The notes beneath the pieces were generated by a model, which saw only the letters and a list, made by a program, of their open reading frames with translations, was not told the DNA's origin and searched no databases. Both the position numbers and the translations under genes were made by a program. Of a stretch of DNA of 18,010 bases, positions 1 to 6,948 are shown in pieces. The stretch is from Baffinella frigidus (taxonomy: Eukaryota > Cryptophyceae > Cryptomonadales > Baffinellaceae). The stretch spans positions 234,881 through 252,890 of the forward strand of contig MU646555.1 of the NCBI GenBank assembly GCA_026770585.1, in the 5' to 3' direction. Position 1 is the first letter of the stretch, and each line of letters starts with the position of its first letter.

Positions 1-320
1 CCCCACCCTCGGCGGTGACAAGCCGGCCGGCTGGGATGGCACGAGCATCTAGTGGAGCTAGTGGGGCTGTTCGGCCTAGCGAGTGGAGCGAGTGGAGCGT
101 TAATGATCAGAGTGAAAACACAGACCAGCTGTTGAGAGAGAAAGTGCGCTTATCCTTTAGGTCCTTTAGGTTCTTCGAGCTCCCAACATAGGCGGACACC
201 GGAACTTGTTCTTACGGATCGAACCCAGCATGGCCGCGATGTGTTCCCTGTTGCAGCTATCTACATGTAGTGGAGCTGTTGGGGCGAGTGGATCTTTAAG
301 GAGCTTTGAGCCTTTTACAG
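1..320. other. Non-coding repeat-mosaic sequence, no gene seen
   Basis: No open frame here has protein-like composition. Short GTGGAG / GAGTGGAGCG motifs recur around 50-100 and 268-297. Bases about 152-185 (TCCTTTAGGTCC core) recur in inverted orientation at about 12312-12347, so this stretch belongs to a dispersed repeat family that is also present beside the 12-14 kb element. Confidence 0.5.
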
Positions 321-430
321 GGGTACCTCGCTCACAAGGAGCCGGGCCCCCCCCCAGGACAACCGTAGGGCTATATAGGCCTACCGTAGGGTCCTCGGGG
401 GGGGGGGGGTCCTTATGAGCGAGGTACTCC
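321..430. repeat. 110-bp imperfect foldback (palindromic repeat)
   Basis: The arms 324-340 (TACCTCGCTCACAAGGA) and 410-426 (TCCTTATGAGCGAGGTA) are reverse complements with one mismatch. They are followed inward by a C-run and a matching G-run, and then by an imperfect dyad centred on CTATATAG at 371-378. The whole segment can fold back on itself. The inner CCTACCGTAGGGTCCT recurs at about 707-720, linking it to the hairpin repeat found there. It is probably a non-autonomous foldback or MITE-like element; no target-site duplication is obvious. Confidence 0.7.
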
Positions 431-612
431 GGTACATAGTTCAGTAGGTGAAGAGAGAGTCCTTGATTACTACCAACACGGCCGCCATGTAAGGACAGTA
501 TCCCTTATACATAAGTATATTGACGCTCCCCCCCCATGTAAACGCGGCCGTAGATACGCCGCCACTGCAACCCCATCGAGGCTGTTTCTGAGTAGGTCCA
601 CCCCTAGACGTA

Positions 613-762
613 CCCACACAGCGGGCTACGAAGGGATTTTCGGGCAGGAAATGCCCGAGTTTCCGTTACCTTGTCCGTAGGAACCCCCCTATGTTCCTAC
701 GGGTTGCCTACCGTAGGGTCCTAGGTCTTGTCACTTAGGGGTTATTCAAAATCCCTTCGAAG
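613..762. repeat. ~150-bp element with terminal inverted repeats and internal hairpins (copy 1)
   Basis: CGAAGGGATTTT at 629-640 and AAAATCCCTTCG at 748-759 are perfect 12-bp inverted repeats. Between them lie a 6-bp hairpin (641-646 with 652-657) and a perfect 10-bp hairpin, CCGTAGGAAC (675-684) with GTTCCTACGG (693-702), around an 8-base loop. The left flank, CCCACACAGCGGGCT, recurs reversed at about 12300-12315. Two related hairpins occur at 11196-11221 and 12209-12236. The nested arrangement suggests a folded repeat or small TIR element rather than a gene. Confidence 0.65.
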
Positions 763-829
763 ACTTTTCAGCTCAGTTGGCAGCCGCCGCCTCCGGCAGA
801 CTCCTTTTTAGGAACAGCGACCTGGTTTA

Positions 830-1290
830 GGGCTTAGGGTGTAGGGTTTAGAGTTCAAGGTCTTAGAGCTCAACCCCAAACCTGGGGGGGGGGGAACTAA
901 ACCCAGAACTAGGGTCAGTGGGGCGTTTCGACCAGATTCGACGCAAGTTGAGTTTAGTCAGCCGACCCGAGTAAGGCAGAGCTGGGAGGTGAGCGACGTT
1001 TGTTAATACCGCAGGGTTGAGGGTCGAGGGTTGAGGGTTGAGGGGGGACCTTCGCCCTTGAAGACATGTCCGAGGTGCCCCCCGCACGAGTTGCACAGGA
1101 TCTCGATCTGGTGTGGGGTTGGCGCATTTAGAGTTTGGAAGGTTGAGGTTTGGGGATGAGGGTTCAGGTTTAGGGTCCAGTGTTTGGGGTTGAGGGTGCA
1201 GGGCGTAGGGTTCAGGGTGTAGGGTGTAGGGTGTAGGGTTAGGGGTATAGGGTGCAGGGTGTGGGGTTTAGTGTTGAGGGGGTGTAGAGT
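830..1290 (+). repeat. Degenerate telomere-type repeat block, G-rich on + strand
   Basis: The block is built of GGTTTAGGG, GGGTTGAGGG and GGGTGTAGGG variants of TTTAGGG, including a short GGTTGAGGG run at about 1016-1043 and a GTGTAGGG run at about 1200-1260. Part of it (about 890-1010) is unique sequence. The variants indicate an old, diverged interstitial telomeric tract rather than an active chromosome end. Frames open across it are by-products of the repeat. Confidence 0.8.
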
Positions 1291-1740
1291 GTACCCGGCG
1301 GCCGTCCTTGTCTTTCACCTCCTTGATAGCCCCGTCGTACCCCTGCAATTTCCATGCGTTTTAAAAAACGTTGCGTTTAAAAAACGAATGGAACACATTA
1401 AATCAAACGACCCCCCGGATCGAACCTCTCGAGGCGAATCGTGGACAGGTTTTATAAAAGGTTTTATAGATTTTATAAACCCTACAAGTGGCTGCGCAAA
1501 AACTCTTTCAGAGGATTTGTACGAGAGCTGGTCAGTGGCGTACGGAATTCCGTACGGCAACGTGCCCAATCGCGTACAGTCCTTCTCGCGAGCGTAGAAA
1601 CAACATTTAAGAAACGGGCGTTTCTCTGCCTCGAGTGGCACCTCTCGCTCCCCGCCGAGACAAATTTGAGGTTGGGACGTCTCACACCAAACAGGGAACC
1701 TCCGTTACCAGGAGTTACGGTTGAGACTTTGTAGAAGGCT
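1291..1740. other. Unique segment between two telomere-like blocks, no confident gene
   Basis: This ~450-bp segment lies between a G-rich and a C-rich telomere-like block. It contains an AT-rich run with repeated TTTTATA at about 1450-1480 and a perfect 18-bp palindrome, CGTACGGAATTCCGTACG, at 1539-1556. Several frames are open for 70-110 codons on both strands, but none shows a recognisable domain or start context, and they overlap each other. Confidence 0.5.
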
Positions 1741-2095
1741 CCCTAAACCCTAACCCCCAAACCCGAAACCCGAAACCTGAAACCCGAAACCCGAAACCAG
1801 AAACTCTAAACCCTTATCCCTAAACCCCAAACCCTGCACCGCATAGAGGACGGGCCACCCAGAGCAAAAGTCGAACTTAGCAGAGGTTTTGTAGAGGGGC
1901 GCGCCTAAACCCCAAGCCCCTCAACCCTAACCCCTAAACCCTACACCCTAAACACCTAAACCGAAAACCCCAAACCACCAAGCCCTGAACCTTGTGCCCT
2001 GAATCCTAAACCATAAAACGTGAGAAATAAATAATAAATCATAAATAATAGTTGATAAACCCTGAACCCTAAACCCCAAACCTCGTAGAAGGCCG
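1741..2095 (-). repeat. Degenerate telomere-type repeat block, C-rich on + strand
   Basis: CCCTAAA, CCCGAAA, CCCTGAA and CCCCAAA variants dominate, in the opposite orientation to the flanking blocks. A 17-base sequence (GTCGAACTTAGCAGAGG) occurs twice, at about 1871 and 2112, each time followed by TTTGTAGAGGGGCGCGCC, showing a local duplication inside the block. A short AT-rich stretch with AAATAATAAATCATAAATAA lies at about 2023-2050. Confidence 0.8.
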
Positions 2096-2174
2096 GCCAG
2101 CCGCAGCCGGAGTCGAACTTAGCAGAGGCTTTGTAGAGGGGCGCGCCGCACCCCACGCACCCGTAGGACCCGTC

Positions 2175-2640
2175 CTGGTGGGGTTGAGGGGTTGAGGGAT
2201 GATCGAGCGTTCAGGGTATGGGGTGGTTCAGGGCTTAGGGCTTAGGGCTTAGGGCTGAGGGCTTGGGGTTGAGGGTTCAGGGTTTCTGGGGAGGTTTAGG
2301 GTTTAGGGCTTAGGGTTCAGGGCTTAGGGTTTAGGGTTTAGGGTTTAGGGTTTAGGGTTTAGGGTTTAGGGTTTAGGGTTTAGGGTGTAGGGCTTATGGT
2401 GTAGGGCTTAGGGTTTAGGGTTTGGGGTTTAGGATTCAGGGATTAGGGTTTAGGGCTTAGGGCTTAGAGTTTAGGGTTTGGGGTTGGGACCTTGGGGTAC
2501 TGTTTGTTGTACTCGGAGGAGCCCACTCGGTGCCCTGGTTTTGAGGGTTGGGTGTTGAGGGTTTAGGGTTTAGGGTTTAGGGTTTAGGGTTTTGGGTCTT
2601 GGGTCTTGGGTTTAGGGTTTAACCCTAGTACAAAAAATAG
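2175..2640 (+). repeat. Telomeric TTTAGGG tract with eight perfect copies
   Basis: Bases 2330-2385 are eight uninterrupted TTTAGGG heptamers, the Arabidopsis-type telomere repeat also used by many algae and stramenopiles. They are flanked by variants (CTTAGGG, TTCAGGG, TTGAGGG) from about 2175 to 2470, and a second tract lies at about 2545-2620. A unique ~60-bp insert (about 2488-2545) separates the two. This is the least diverged telomere-like sequence in the window. Genes lie on both sides, so it is interstitial. Confidence 0.9.
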
Positions 2641-2745
2641 GATGAGGTGATTTTAGGGTAGTAAGGGTGTGTGATATTAGGGTTGGGCGATGTTATGGTT
2701 CGATGCTATAGTAAGGGTGTGTGATATTAGGGTTAGGTGATTTTA

Positions 2746-2879
2746 GGGTTGGGTGATCTTAGGGGTGCGCACCTTCTAGTAAAGATGTGTCGTATTAGGG
2801 TTAAGGGTGTGTGATATTAGGGTTGGGTGATCTTAGGGGTGGGCACCTTCTAGTAAAGATGTGTCATATTAGGGTTAAG
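2746..2879 (+). repeat. 60-bp direct repeat, two copies, running into a gene start
   Basis: Bases 2746-2805 and 2820-2879 are the same 60-bp sequence with two mismatches, offset by 74 bases. Each contains GGGTGATCTTAGGGGTG and ends in ATTAGGGTTAAG, so it looks like diverged telomere-type sequence that has become a longer unit. A 26-bp part (GGGTGATNTTAGGGGTGGGC core) recurs at 9900-9925, upstream of the zinc-finger gene. The second copy contains the in-frame ATG at 2859 of the following coding region. Confidence 0.75.
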
Positions 2880-3422
2880 GACGATACAGCTACGTTCAGG
2901 GACGTAGAAATGGCCGATAAGATGGTTTTGTTGGCAGCAAATGCACTGAAAAAGCTAAGCGAGGTCGTAAATATTGTCGTTCGCAACCCTGAATGCTATC
3001 CGGGTACGCAAGATGAGATTACATTGGGGAAGGCCATTAATAAAGAGTGGCAGAAATTTACACCTGGTATACAAAGTGGCATGCAAAGTATAGGAGCTAT
3101 GAACTGTGAATACGTAAAATTACATCAACGCTTCGACATTGTAGTTGCTCTTCACACAGAACATTTCAATTCTCCGTTTAAGAGGGACACAGATACATCA
3201 TATGTTATTATGGCCGAACTCAAATGCATCGGTGGGAAAAAAGAACCAGGTTATCAGACCGCCACTTGCAACAAATCCGCTTGCTATGATGCTCATATAC
3301 ACCATTGGCCGACATGTTCGCAAGAGACCCAGGCCGGATTACAGCGTCGACCTCTCAGGTGTGCAGGTGCACAGTTTTTGGTGGCCCACGAAACGAGCTC
3401 TGTACCGAGGTATGCCCAATGA
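2859..3422 (+). CDS. N-terminal segment of coiled-coil protein gene; possible PD-(D/E)XK nuclease-like fold
   Basis: This frame reads as ordinary protein from about 2880 to 3290, then probably loses meaning; from 3270-3310 onward the neighbouring frame (to 6291) reads better. The first ATGs are at 2859 and 2910. The earlier one lies inside a telomere-like repeat, so 2910 (MADKMV...) or an upstream exon is as likely. The segment has a helical N-terminus, then RFDIVVALHTE and, about 24 residues on, VIMAELKC. A hydrophobic strand with Asp followed by a strand with E-x-K is the layout of the PD-(D/E)XK nuclease core; this is a motif-level inference only. The change from this frame to the next needs +1 (or -2) bases, or a short intron. 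I do not recognise the family by name. Confidence 0.6.
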   Translation: MCHIRVKDDTATFRDVEMADKMVLLAANALKKLSEVVNIVVRNPECYPGTQDEITLGKAINKEWQKFTPGIQSGMQSIGAMNCEYVKLHQRFDIVVALHTEHFNSPFKRDTDTSYVIMAELKCIGGKKEPGYQTATCNKSACYDAHIHHWPTCSQETQAGLQRRPLRCAGAQFLVAHETSSVPRYAQ

Positions 3423-6291
3423 TCAGGGATTTTGGGGAAATGGACTCATTTCAGTGCCTGCGGAGCATGCGAGTGGCCACGCACTCGAATTACTCGACGA
3501 TGTCGTAGATGGTAGTGATGGTGGAGGTGCGAGCAACCATGCAAAGGCCGACGCTCGTGGGAAGGCACCCGCTGCTGCTGGTGGAAAGGCCCCTGCTGCT
3601 GGTGGAAAGGCCCCTGCTGCTGGTGGAAAGGCCAGTACTGTCCGTGCAAATGCCCCTGCTGCTGCTGGTGGAAAGGCCCCCGCTGCTGCTGCTGGAAAGG
3701 CCCCCGCTGCTGCTTCTGGTGGAAAGGCCCCCGCTGCTGCTGCTGTTGCAAATGCCGCCGATGGGAGGACCTTGGTGCCTGTGAAACGCAAGGAACCTAC
3801 TGAACGGGTGCTAGTCTCTAAGAAGCCGAAACATGCTAGAGATGTTCTTAGTCCCCGACAGGAAGAGGTACTAGTATCCCTAGAAGAACTTGCCGAACAT
3901 GGGAATAGAGACCCAGCAGAGTACTGCACAGACGACCACAAGCTCAGGGCCTGCTGCCACAAACTACACCCGACCAGCTTGATGGGGGTATTCGCAGACC
4001 TGCGGAAAATCCTATATCTCCGCAACGCAGAATGGATGGTTCTTCAGCAGGATATACCACGCCCCAGCACAATCGAGAATGGTAAACGATTGGTGAGGGA
4101 GGAAATCCACCGATCGACCTCGCTGCTCTACAGTTTCGTTGCGATCCAAATCAGAGCCCTAGACGAAAATGGCATTCGGGGTAAGGCCCAACGAGATGGG
4201 CGGTGGATTATAGGGAGGATAACCGATTTTTTTATGACCGATATCAGTGCGAGGTTCCGTATGATTGTCCCTGGGTGGTCAATTAGTGAAGGTGGTGTAT
4301 TGACAGTGGAAGTTGCATGTAATATGGATAAAGAATCTGATGACCCGAGAGTCGTTTCAAAAGACGGGATCTTTACTGCTTGTATTGCGGCTAACCAAAC
4401 CGGTAAAAACAAGGATCTGAAGGCGGAATCACTGGATGTATCTCACCAGCTTGCCGATTTTTATATTTTTGGACGTAATGCCTTGAGGATAGAAGATCTG
4501 GGAGATCAGAAAGAATATGTCTCATGGTTAGAAGCACGCAATCAACGCCATGAAGAAAATGAATCAGAAAGTCGTCGACGCTGTGAAGAATATGAATCAG
4601 AAGGTCATACCTTCATCATGAGATTAGAGGCCAATATATTGACTAATGTATCGGAGCAAGAAGCACTAGAGACCGATCTATCTGAATGTCAAACCCACAT
4701 CAAGAAATTAGAGACCGATCCATCGACTATTGTATCTGAAGACAAGGGATCCCAGATCGCAACGTTACACAAAGAAATACGACGCCATGAAGAAGATGTT
4801 TCGAGCCGTCAAACCCACATCAATAAATTAGAGACCGATATATCGACTATTGTATCGGATAAAAAAGCACTAGTGACCGATCTATCTGAATGTCAAACCC
4901 GCATCAAGAAATTAGAGACCGATATATCAACTATTGTATCTGAAGACAGGGGAGATCGGGAAAAACACATCGCAACGTTACACAAAGACATACGACGCCA
5001 TAAAGAAAATGTTTCGAAGTATCAAACCCATATCAAGAAATTAGAGACCGATCTATCGACTATTGTGTCGGATAAAAAATCACTAGAGACCCATCTATCG
5101 ACCATTGTAGCGGATAAAGAAGCAATAGAGTTAATATTGAGAGACCTTGTTCAAGAACATGAAAAAACAGTTGCTGCATCGGATATTCTAAATTCTCGTA
5201 TTAATGCACAGGCTCAAGAGATACGTCGACGGAGTGAAACAACAAACAAAGATTGGGCTGCAGCCAATCAGAGAATAGACGCACTCTTAGCAAAAAACGC
5301 CGCAGTGCTACTCGATATTAGTGCTAAAGAAGCCATATTTGAAGAAGCCACGGCGCGTGAACGACAGTTGAGTTCAAAAAATACTGATCTCCAAAATACG
5401 GTGCATCGTCTTCAAGGTGAACATGCAGAAGCCACGGCGCGTGAACGACAGTTGAGTAAAAGAAATACTGAGCTCCAAGATACGATGCGTCGTCTTCAAG
5501 CTGAACATGCTAAGGATGTTAACAGTGGAGCAGCTAGGGGGGGTGGTTTCACATACAACGATAGTGCGCTACAGCAACTGACGCACCGACATAAAGTAGA
5601 GTTAGACCTCCTCCGTAGTGAACTGGGAAGAGAGACGAAGCGAAAGGTTGAAGAGGCTACAGCTGTCACCAGAAGTGTATTTAATACACGCATACAGGAG
5701 ATGGTGGAGACGAATCGGGTGCAAACACTCAGTGTCGCTACTGCTACCCGGGCTGAGATCACGAGAATCAGAAACGCGACATCCAACGAGATCAATAATG
5801 TATTATCGAGAAGGGATGACGGGCTACAAGATGACATAACAAATCTACGAAGAAGTCTTTCAGAGTTGAGGGCGATTCATGCTAAATGTCCATCTCGAAA
5901 CAAACCTACACCAGCTAACTACACCGCAGTAAATGAGGGCACCTCTCTCTCTTGGAGTGACGAAGACGATGAAGAAGGACCACACGGCGTCGGTTCGTCC
6001 TCGGGCAAGCCAATTCACAGGGGTGGAGCGCCGGGAAAGTCAAGTCGCGGGGGTGGAGTTTCGGGGTTGACTCGCAGTAACGCGACAGCCCACATGGAGC
6101 CTTTAGCACCCGTGTTAGATGGAGATGAAACCGAGGAGGAGGTCGTCGAACCCGAGCAGGATGTGGTACCCGACTCCGAAGATGAGTGGCATACAGTCAA
6201 TCAACCTGCAGCCAATCAGCCTGCAGTGGCAACTCTGAACGGCGAGGCAAGTTTGCAAGAAGTTCCTGATAGCGAAGGTGAAGAATCCTAA
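3145..6291 (+). CDS. Long repetitive coiled-coil protein with NLS and acidic tail (main frame)
   Basis: Reliable coding in this frame begins near 3280 (the MMLIYTIGRHVRKRP region); the first ~45 residues from 3145 are probably out-of-frame sequence of the preceding segment. With residue 1 at 3145, residues 139-206 are a GGKAPAA-type low-complexity linker. Residues 214-230 form a likely bipartite nuclear localisation signal (KRK... KKPKH). Residues 240-455 look globular but unknown. Residues 458 to about 909 are coiled coil rich in E, K, R and Q, with duplicated 68-residue and 28-residue units. The last ~120 residues are acidic and Ser-rich (SWSDEDDEE, VPDSEDEW, VPDSEGEES). A nuclear scaffold- or chromatin-type role is only suggested by the NLS and coiled coil. 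GC content is moderate, unlike the GC-rich 12-13 kb region. The stop is TAA at 6289-6291. Confidence 0.8.
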   Translation: MLFTQNISILRLRGTQIHHMLLWPNSNASVGKKNQVIRPPLATNPLAMMLIYTIGRHVRKRPRPDYSVDLSGVQVHSFWWPTKRALYRGMPNDQGFWGNGLISVPAEHASGHALELLDDVVDGSDGGGASNHAKADARGKAPAAAGGKAPAAGGKAPAAGGKASTVRANAPAAAGGKAPAAAAGKAPAAASGGKAPAAAAVANAADGRTLVPVKRKEPTERVLVSKKPKHARDVLSPRQEEVLVSLEELAEHGNRDPAEYCTDDHKLRACCHKLHPTSLMGVFADLRKILYLRNAEWMVLQQDIPRPSTIENGKRLVREEIHRSTSLLYSFVAIQIRALDENGIRGKAQRDGRWIIGRITDFFMTDISARFRMIVPGWSISEGGVLTVEVACNMDKESDDPRVVSKDGIFTACIAANQTGKNKDLKAESLDVSHQLADFYIFGRNALRIEDLGDQKEYVSWLEARNQRHEENESESRRRCEEYESEGHTFIMRLEANILTNVSEQEALETDLSECQTHIKKLETDPSTIVSEDKGSQIATLHKEIRRHEEDVSSRQTHINKLETDISTIVSDKKALVTDLSECQTRIKKLETDISTIVSEDRGDREKHIATLHKDIRRHKENVSKYQTHIKKLETDLSTIVSDKKSLETHLSTIVADKEAIELILRDLVQEHEKTVAASDILNSRINAQAQEIRRRSETTNKDWAAANQRIDALLAKNAAVLLDISAKEAIFEEATARERQLSSKNTDLQNTVHRLQGEHAEATARERQLSKRNTELQDTMRRLQAEHAKDVNSGAARGGGFTYNDSALQQLTHRHKVELDLLRSELGRETKRKVEEATAVTRSVFNTRIQEMVETNRVQTLSVATATRAEITRIRNATSNEINNVLSRRDDGLQDDITNLRRSLSELRAIHAKCPSRNKPTPANYTAVNEGTSLSWSDEDDEEGPHGVGSSSGKPIHRGGAPGKSSRGGGVSGLTRSNATAHMEPLAPVLDGDETEEEVVEPEQDVVPDSEDEWHTVNQPAANQPAVATLNGEASLQEVPDSEGEES
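3559..3760 (+). repeat. In-frame minisatellite encoding GGKAPAA units
   Basis: About eight 21- to 30-bp units of the type GGTGGAAAGGCCCCTGCTGC encode (G)GKAPAA(A). Unit lengths are all multiples of three, so copy-number change keeps the frame. One unit is diverged (residues STVRAN). The tract makes a flexible, basic Ala/Pro/Lys linker between the N-terminal part and the NLS. Confidence 0.85.
4690..5100 (+). repeat. Internal 204-bp tandem duplication in the coiled coil
   Basis: The sequence CAAACCCACATCAAGAAATT opens related units at 4690, 4810, 4894 and 5023. They form an A-B-A'-B' pattern. A units end in a segment encoding IATLHKEIRRHEE or IATLHKDIRRHKE, and B units in DKKALVTDLSEC or DKKSLETHLS. 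The A-to-A' offset is 204 bases (68 residues); A' is 9 bases longer than A. This is a duplicated two-part coiled-coil module, and high nucleotide identity suggests it is recent. Confidence 0.8.
5344..5511 (+). repeat. 84-bp tandem duplication in the coiled coil
   Basis: GAAGCCACGGCGCGTGAACG starts at 5344 and again at 5428. The two 84-bp units encode 28-residue segments beginning EATARERQLS and ending RLQGEHA or RLQAEHA. Twenty-eight residues is four heptads, so the duplication keeps coiled-coil register. Confidence 0.85.
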
Positions 6292-6729
6292 GGAATTGAT
6301 GAATTTACTGTTTTGACAGCTTGAAAGTCAACTTTCGACAGGTTACGAGATATGAACTCATAAGTTGACAAATCAAAAGTAAACTTTCAACAGGTTACGA
6401 GAAATTGTCAAATCGATCCAAAAAGTTGACTAGAACCAATCAACGTCAAATCGATCCAAAAAGTTGACTAGAACCAATCAACGTCAAATCGATCCAAAAA
6501 GTTGACTGGAACCAACCAACGTCAAATCGATCCAAAAAGTTGACTAGAACCAACCAACGTCAAATCGACCCAAAAAGTTGACTAAATCTAGTAGAATCCC
6601 CCTCAAATGCGTTCGAATTTTACAGAGACATCCACAAGAGACCCACGCAAACCGCCGGCACGTGTTTTTCAAAGTTGACAAGTCTCTGATTCTAAGTTGA
6701 CAAGTCTCGGAAACAAACACACCCGCGAT
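6292..6729 (+). promoter_or_regulatory. Intergenic region with dense TTGAC/GTCAA motifs upstream of ankyrin gene
   Basis: The 438 bases between the coiled-coil stop and the ankyrin ATG hold about 15 copies of TTGAC or its complement. Most lie in the 38-bp array; others are two CTTTC[GA]ACAGGTTACGAGA boxes (about 6330-6353 and 6383-6403) and a direct repeat AAGTTGACAAGTCT at 6671 and 6694, just before the start codon. The distribution up to the gene start makes a cis-regulatory role plausible. TTGAC is the core of the plant WRKY W-box, but no such factor is shown here. Confidence 0.45.
6407..6584 (+). repeat. 38-bp tandem array, 4.7 copies
   Basis: Units start at 6407, 6445, 6483, 6521 and 6559 (partial). 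The consensus begins GTCAAATCGATCCAAAAAGT and continues TGACTAGAACCAATCAAC, with one to three substitutions per unit. Each unit holds GTCAA and GTTGAC in opposite orientation. There is no unique spacer, so it is a minisatellite and not a CRISPR array. Confidence 0.92.
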
Positions 6730-6948
6730 ATGGCTGCAACCACTGGTAATATCGTGCTACCACGCTTTGCTAAGTTATCTGAGTTCGAGGGTGTCGACGA
6801 TAGTGAGTTCGATGCTGTCGAGGAGAATCTTCGAGCGTTTCTTCTCCCAGACGCTACAATAGCACCCATGCAAATCCAAAGCCTTTCCGAGGCAGAGAGC
6901 CTCCTCCAATTTACAACCGAGAAGATGGCTGGTGGTTGGACGATGTGA
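6730..6948 (+). CDS. N-terminal part of ankyrin gene, ends at in-frame TGA
   Basis: This 72-residue reading frame starts at ATG 6730 (context GCGATATGG) and ends at TGA 6946-6948. The ankyrin ORF begins at the very next codon, in the same frame (ATG TGA ATG). The encoded segment is acidic and helical (AKLSEFEGVDDSEFDAVEEN), with AEAESLLQFTTEK-type composition, and it looks like genuine protein. The simplest reading is one gene of about 417 codons interrupted by a single TGA, which could be a TGG-to-TGA change after GGWTM. Alternatives are recoding of UGA, a separate short protein, or a sequencing error. An earlier in-frame TTG at 6697 is not a credible eukaryotic start. Confidence 0.6.
   Translation: MAATTGNIVLPRFAKLSEFEGVDDSEFDAVEENLRAFLLPDATIAPMQIQSLSEAESLLQFTTEKMAGGWTM

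Noticed and set aside
1405-1435. tRNA T-arm-like GGTTCGATCC (minus strand), also near 222
   Set aside because: Flanking bases do not form a T-stem, and no acceptor or anticodon stems are present.
1259-1734. Overlapping 67-112 codon frames on both strands
   Set aside because: They overlap each other on both strands, begin in telomere-like repeat or AT-rich runs, and show no domain.
6407-6584. 38-bp array as a CRISPR
   Set aside because: Units are directly adjacent with no spacers, and the setting is eukaryotic.
6697-6729. TTG start for the ankyrin upstream frame
   Set aside because: A TTG start is not credible in a eukaryotic gene. The ATG at 6730 fits better.
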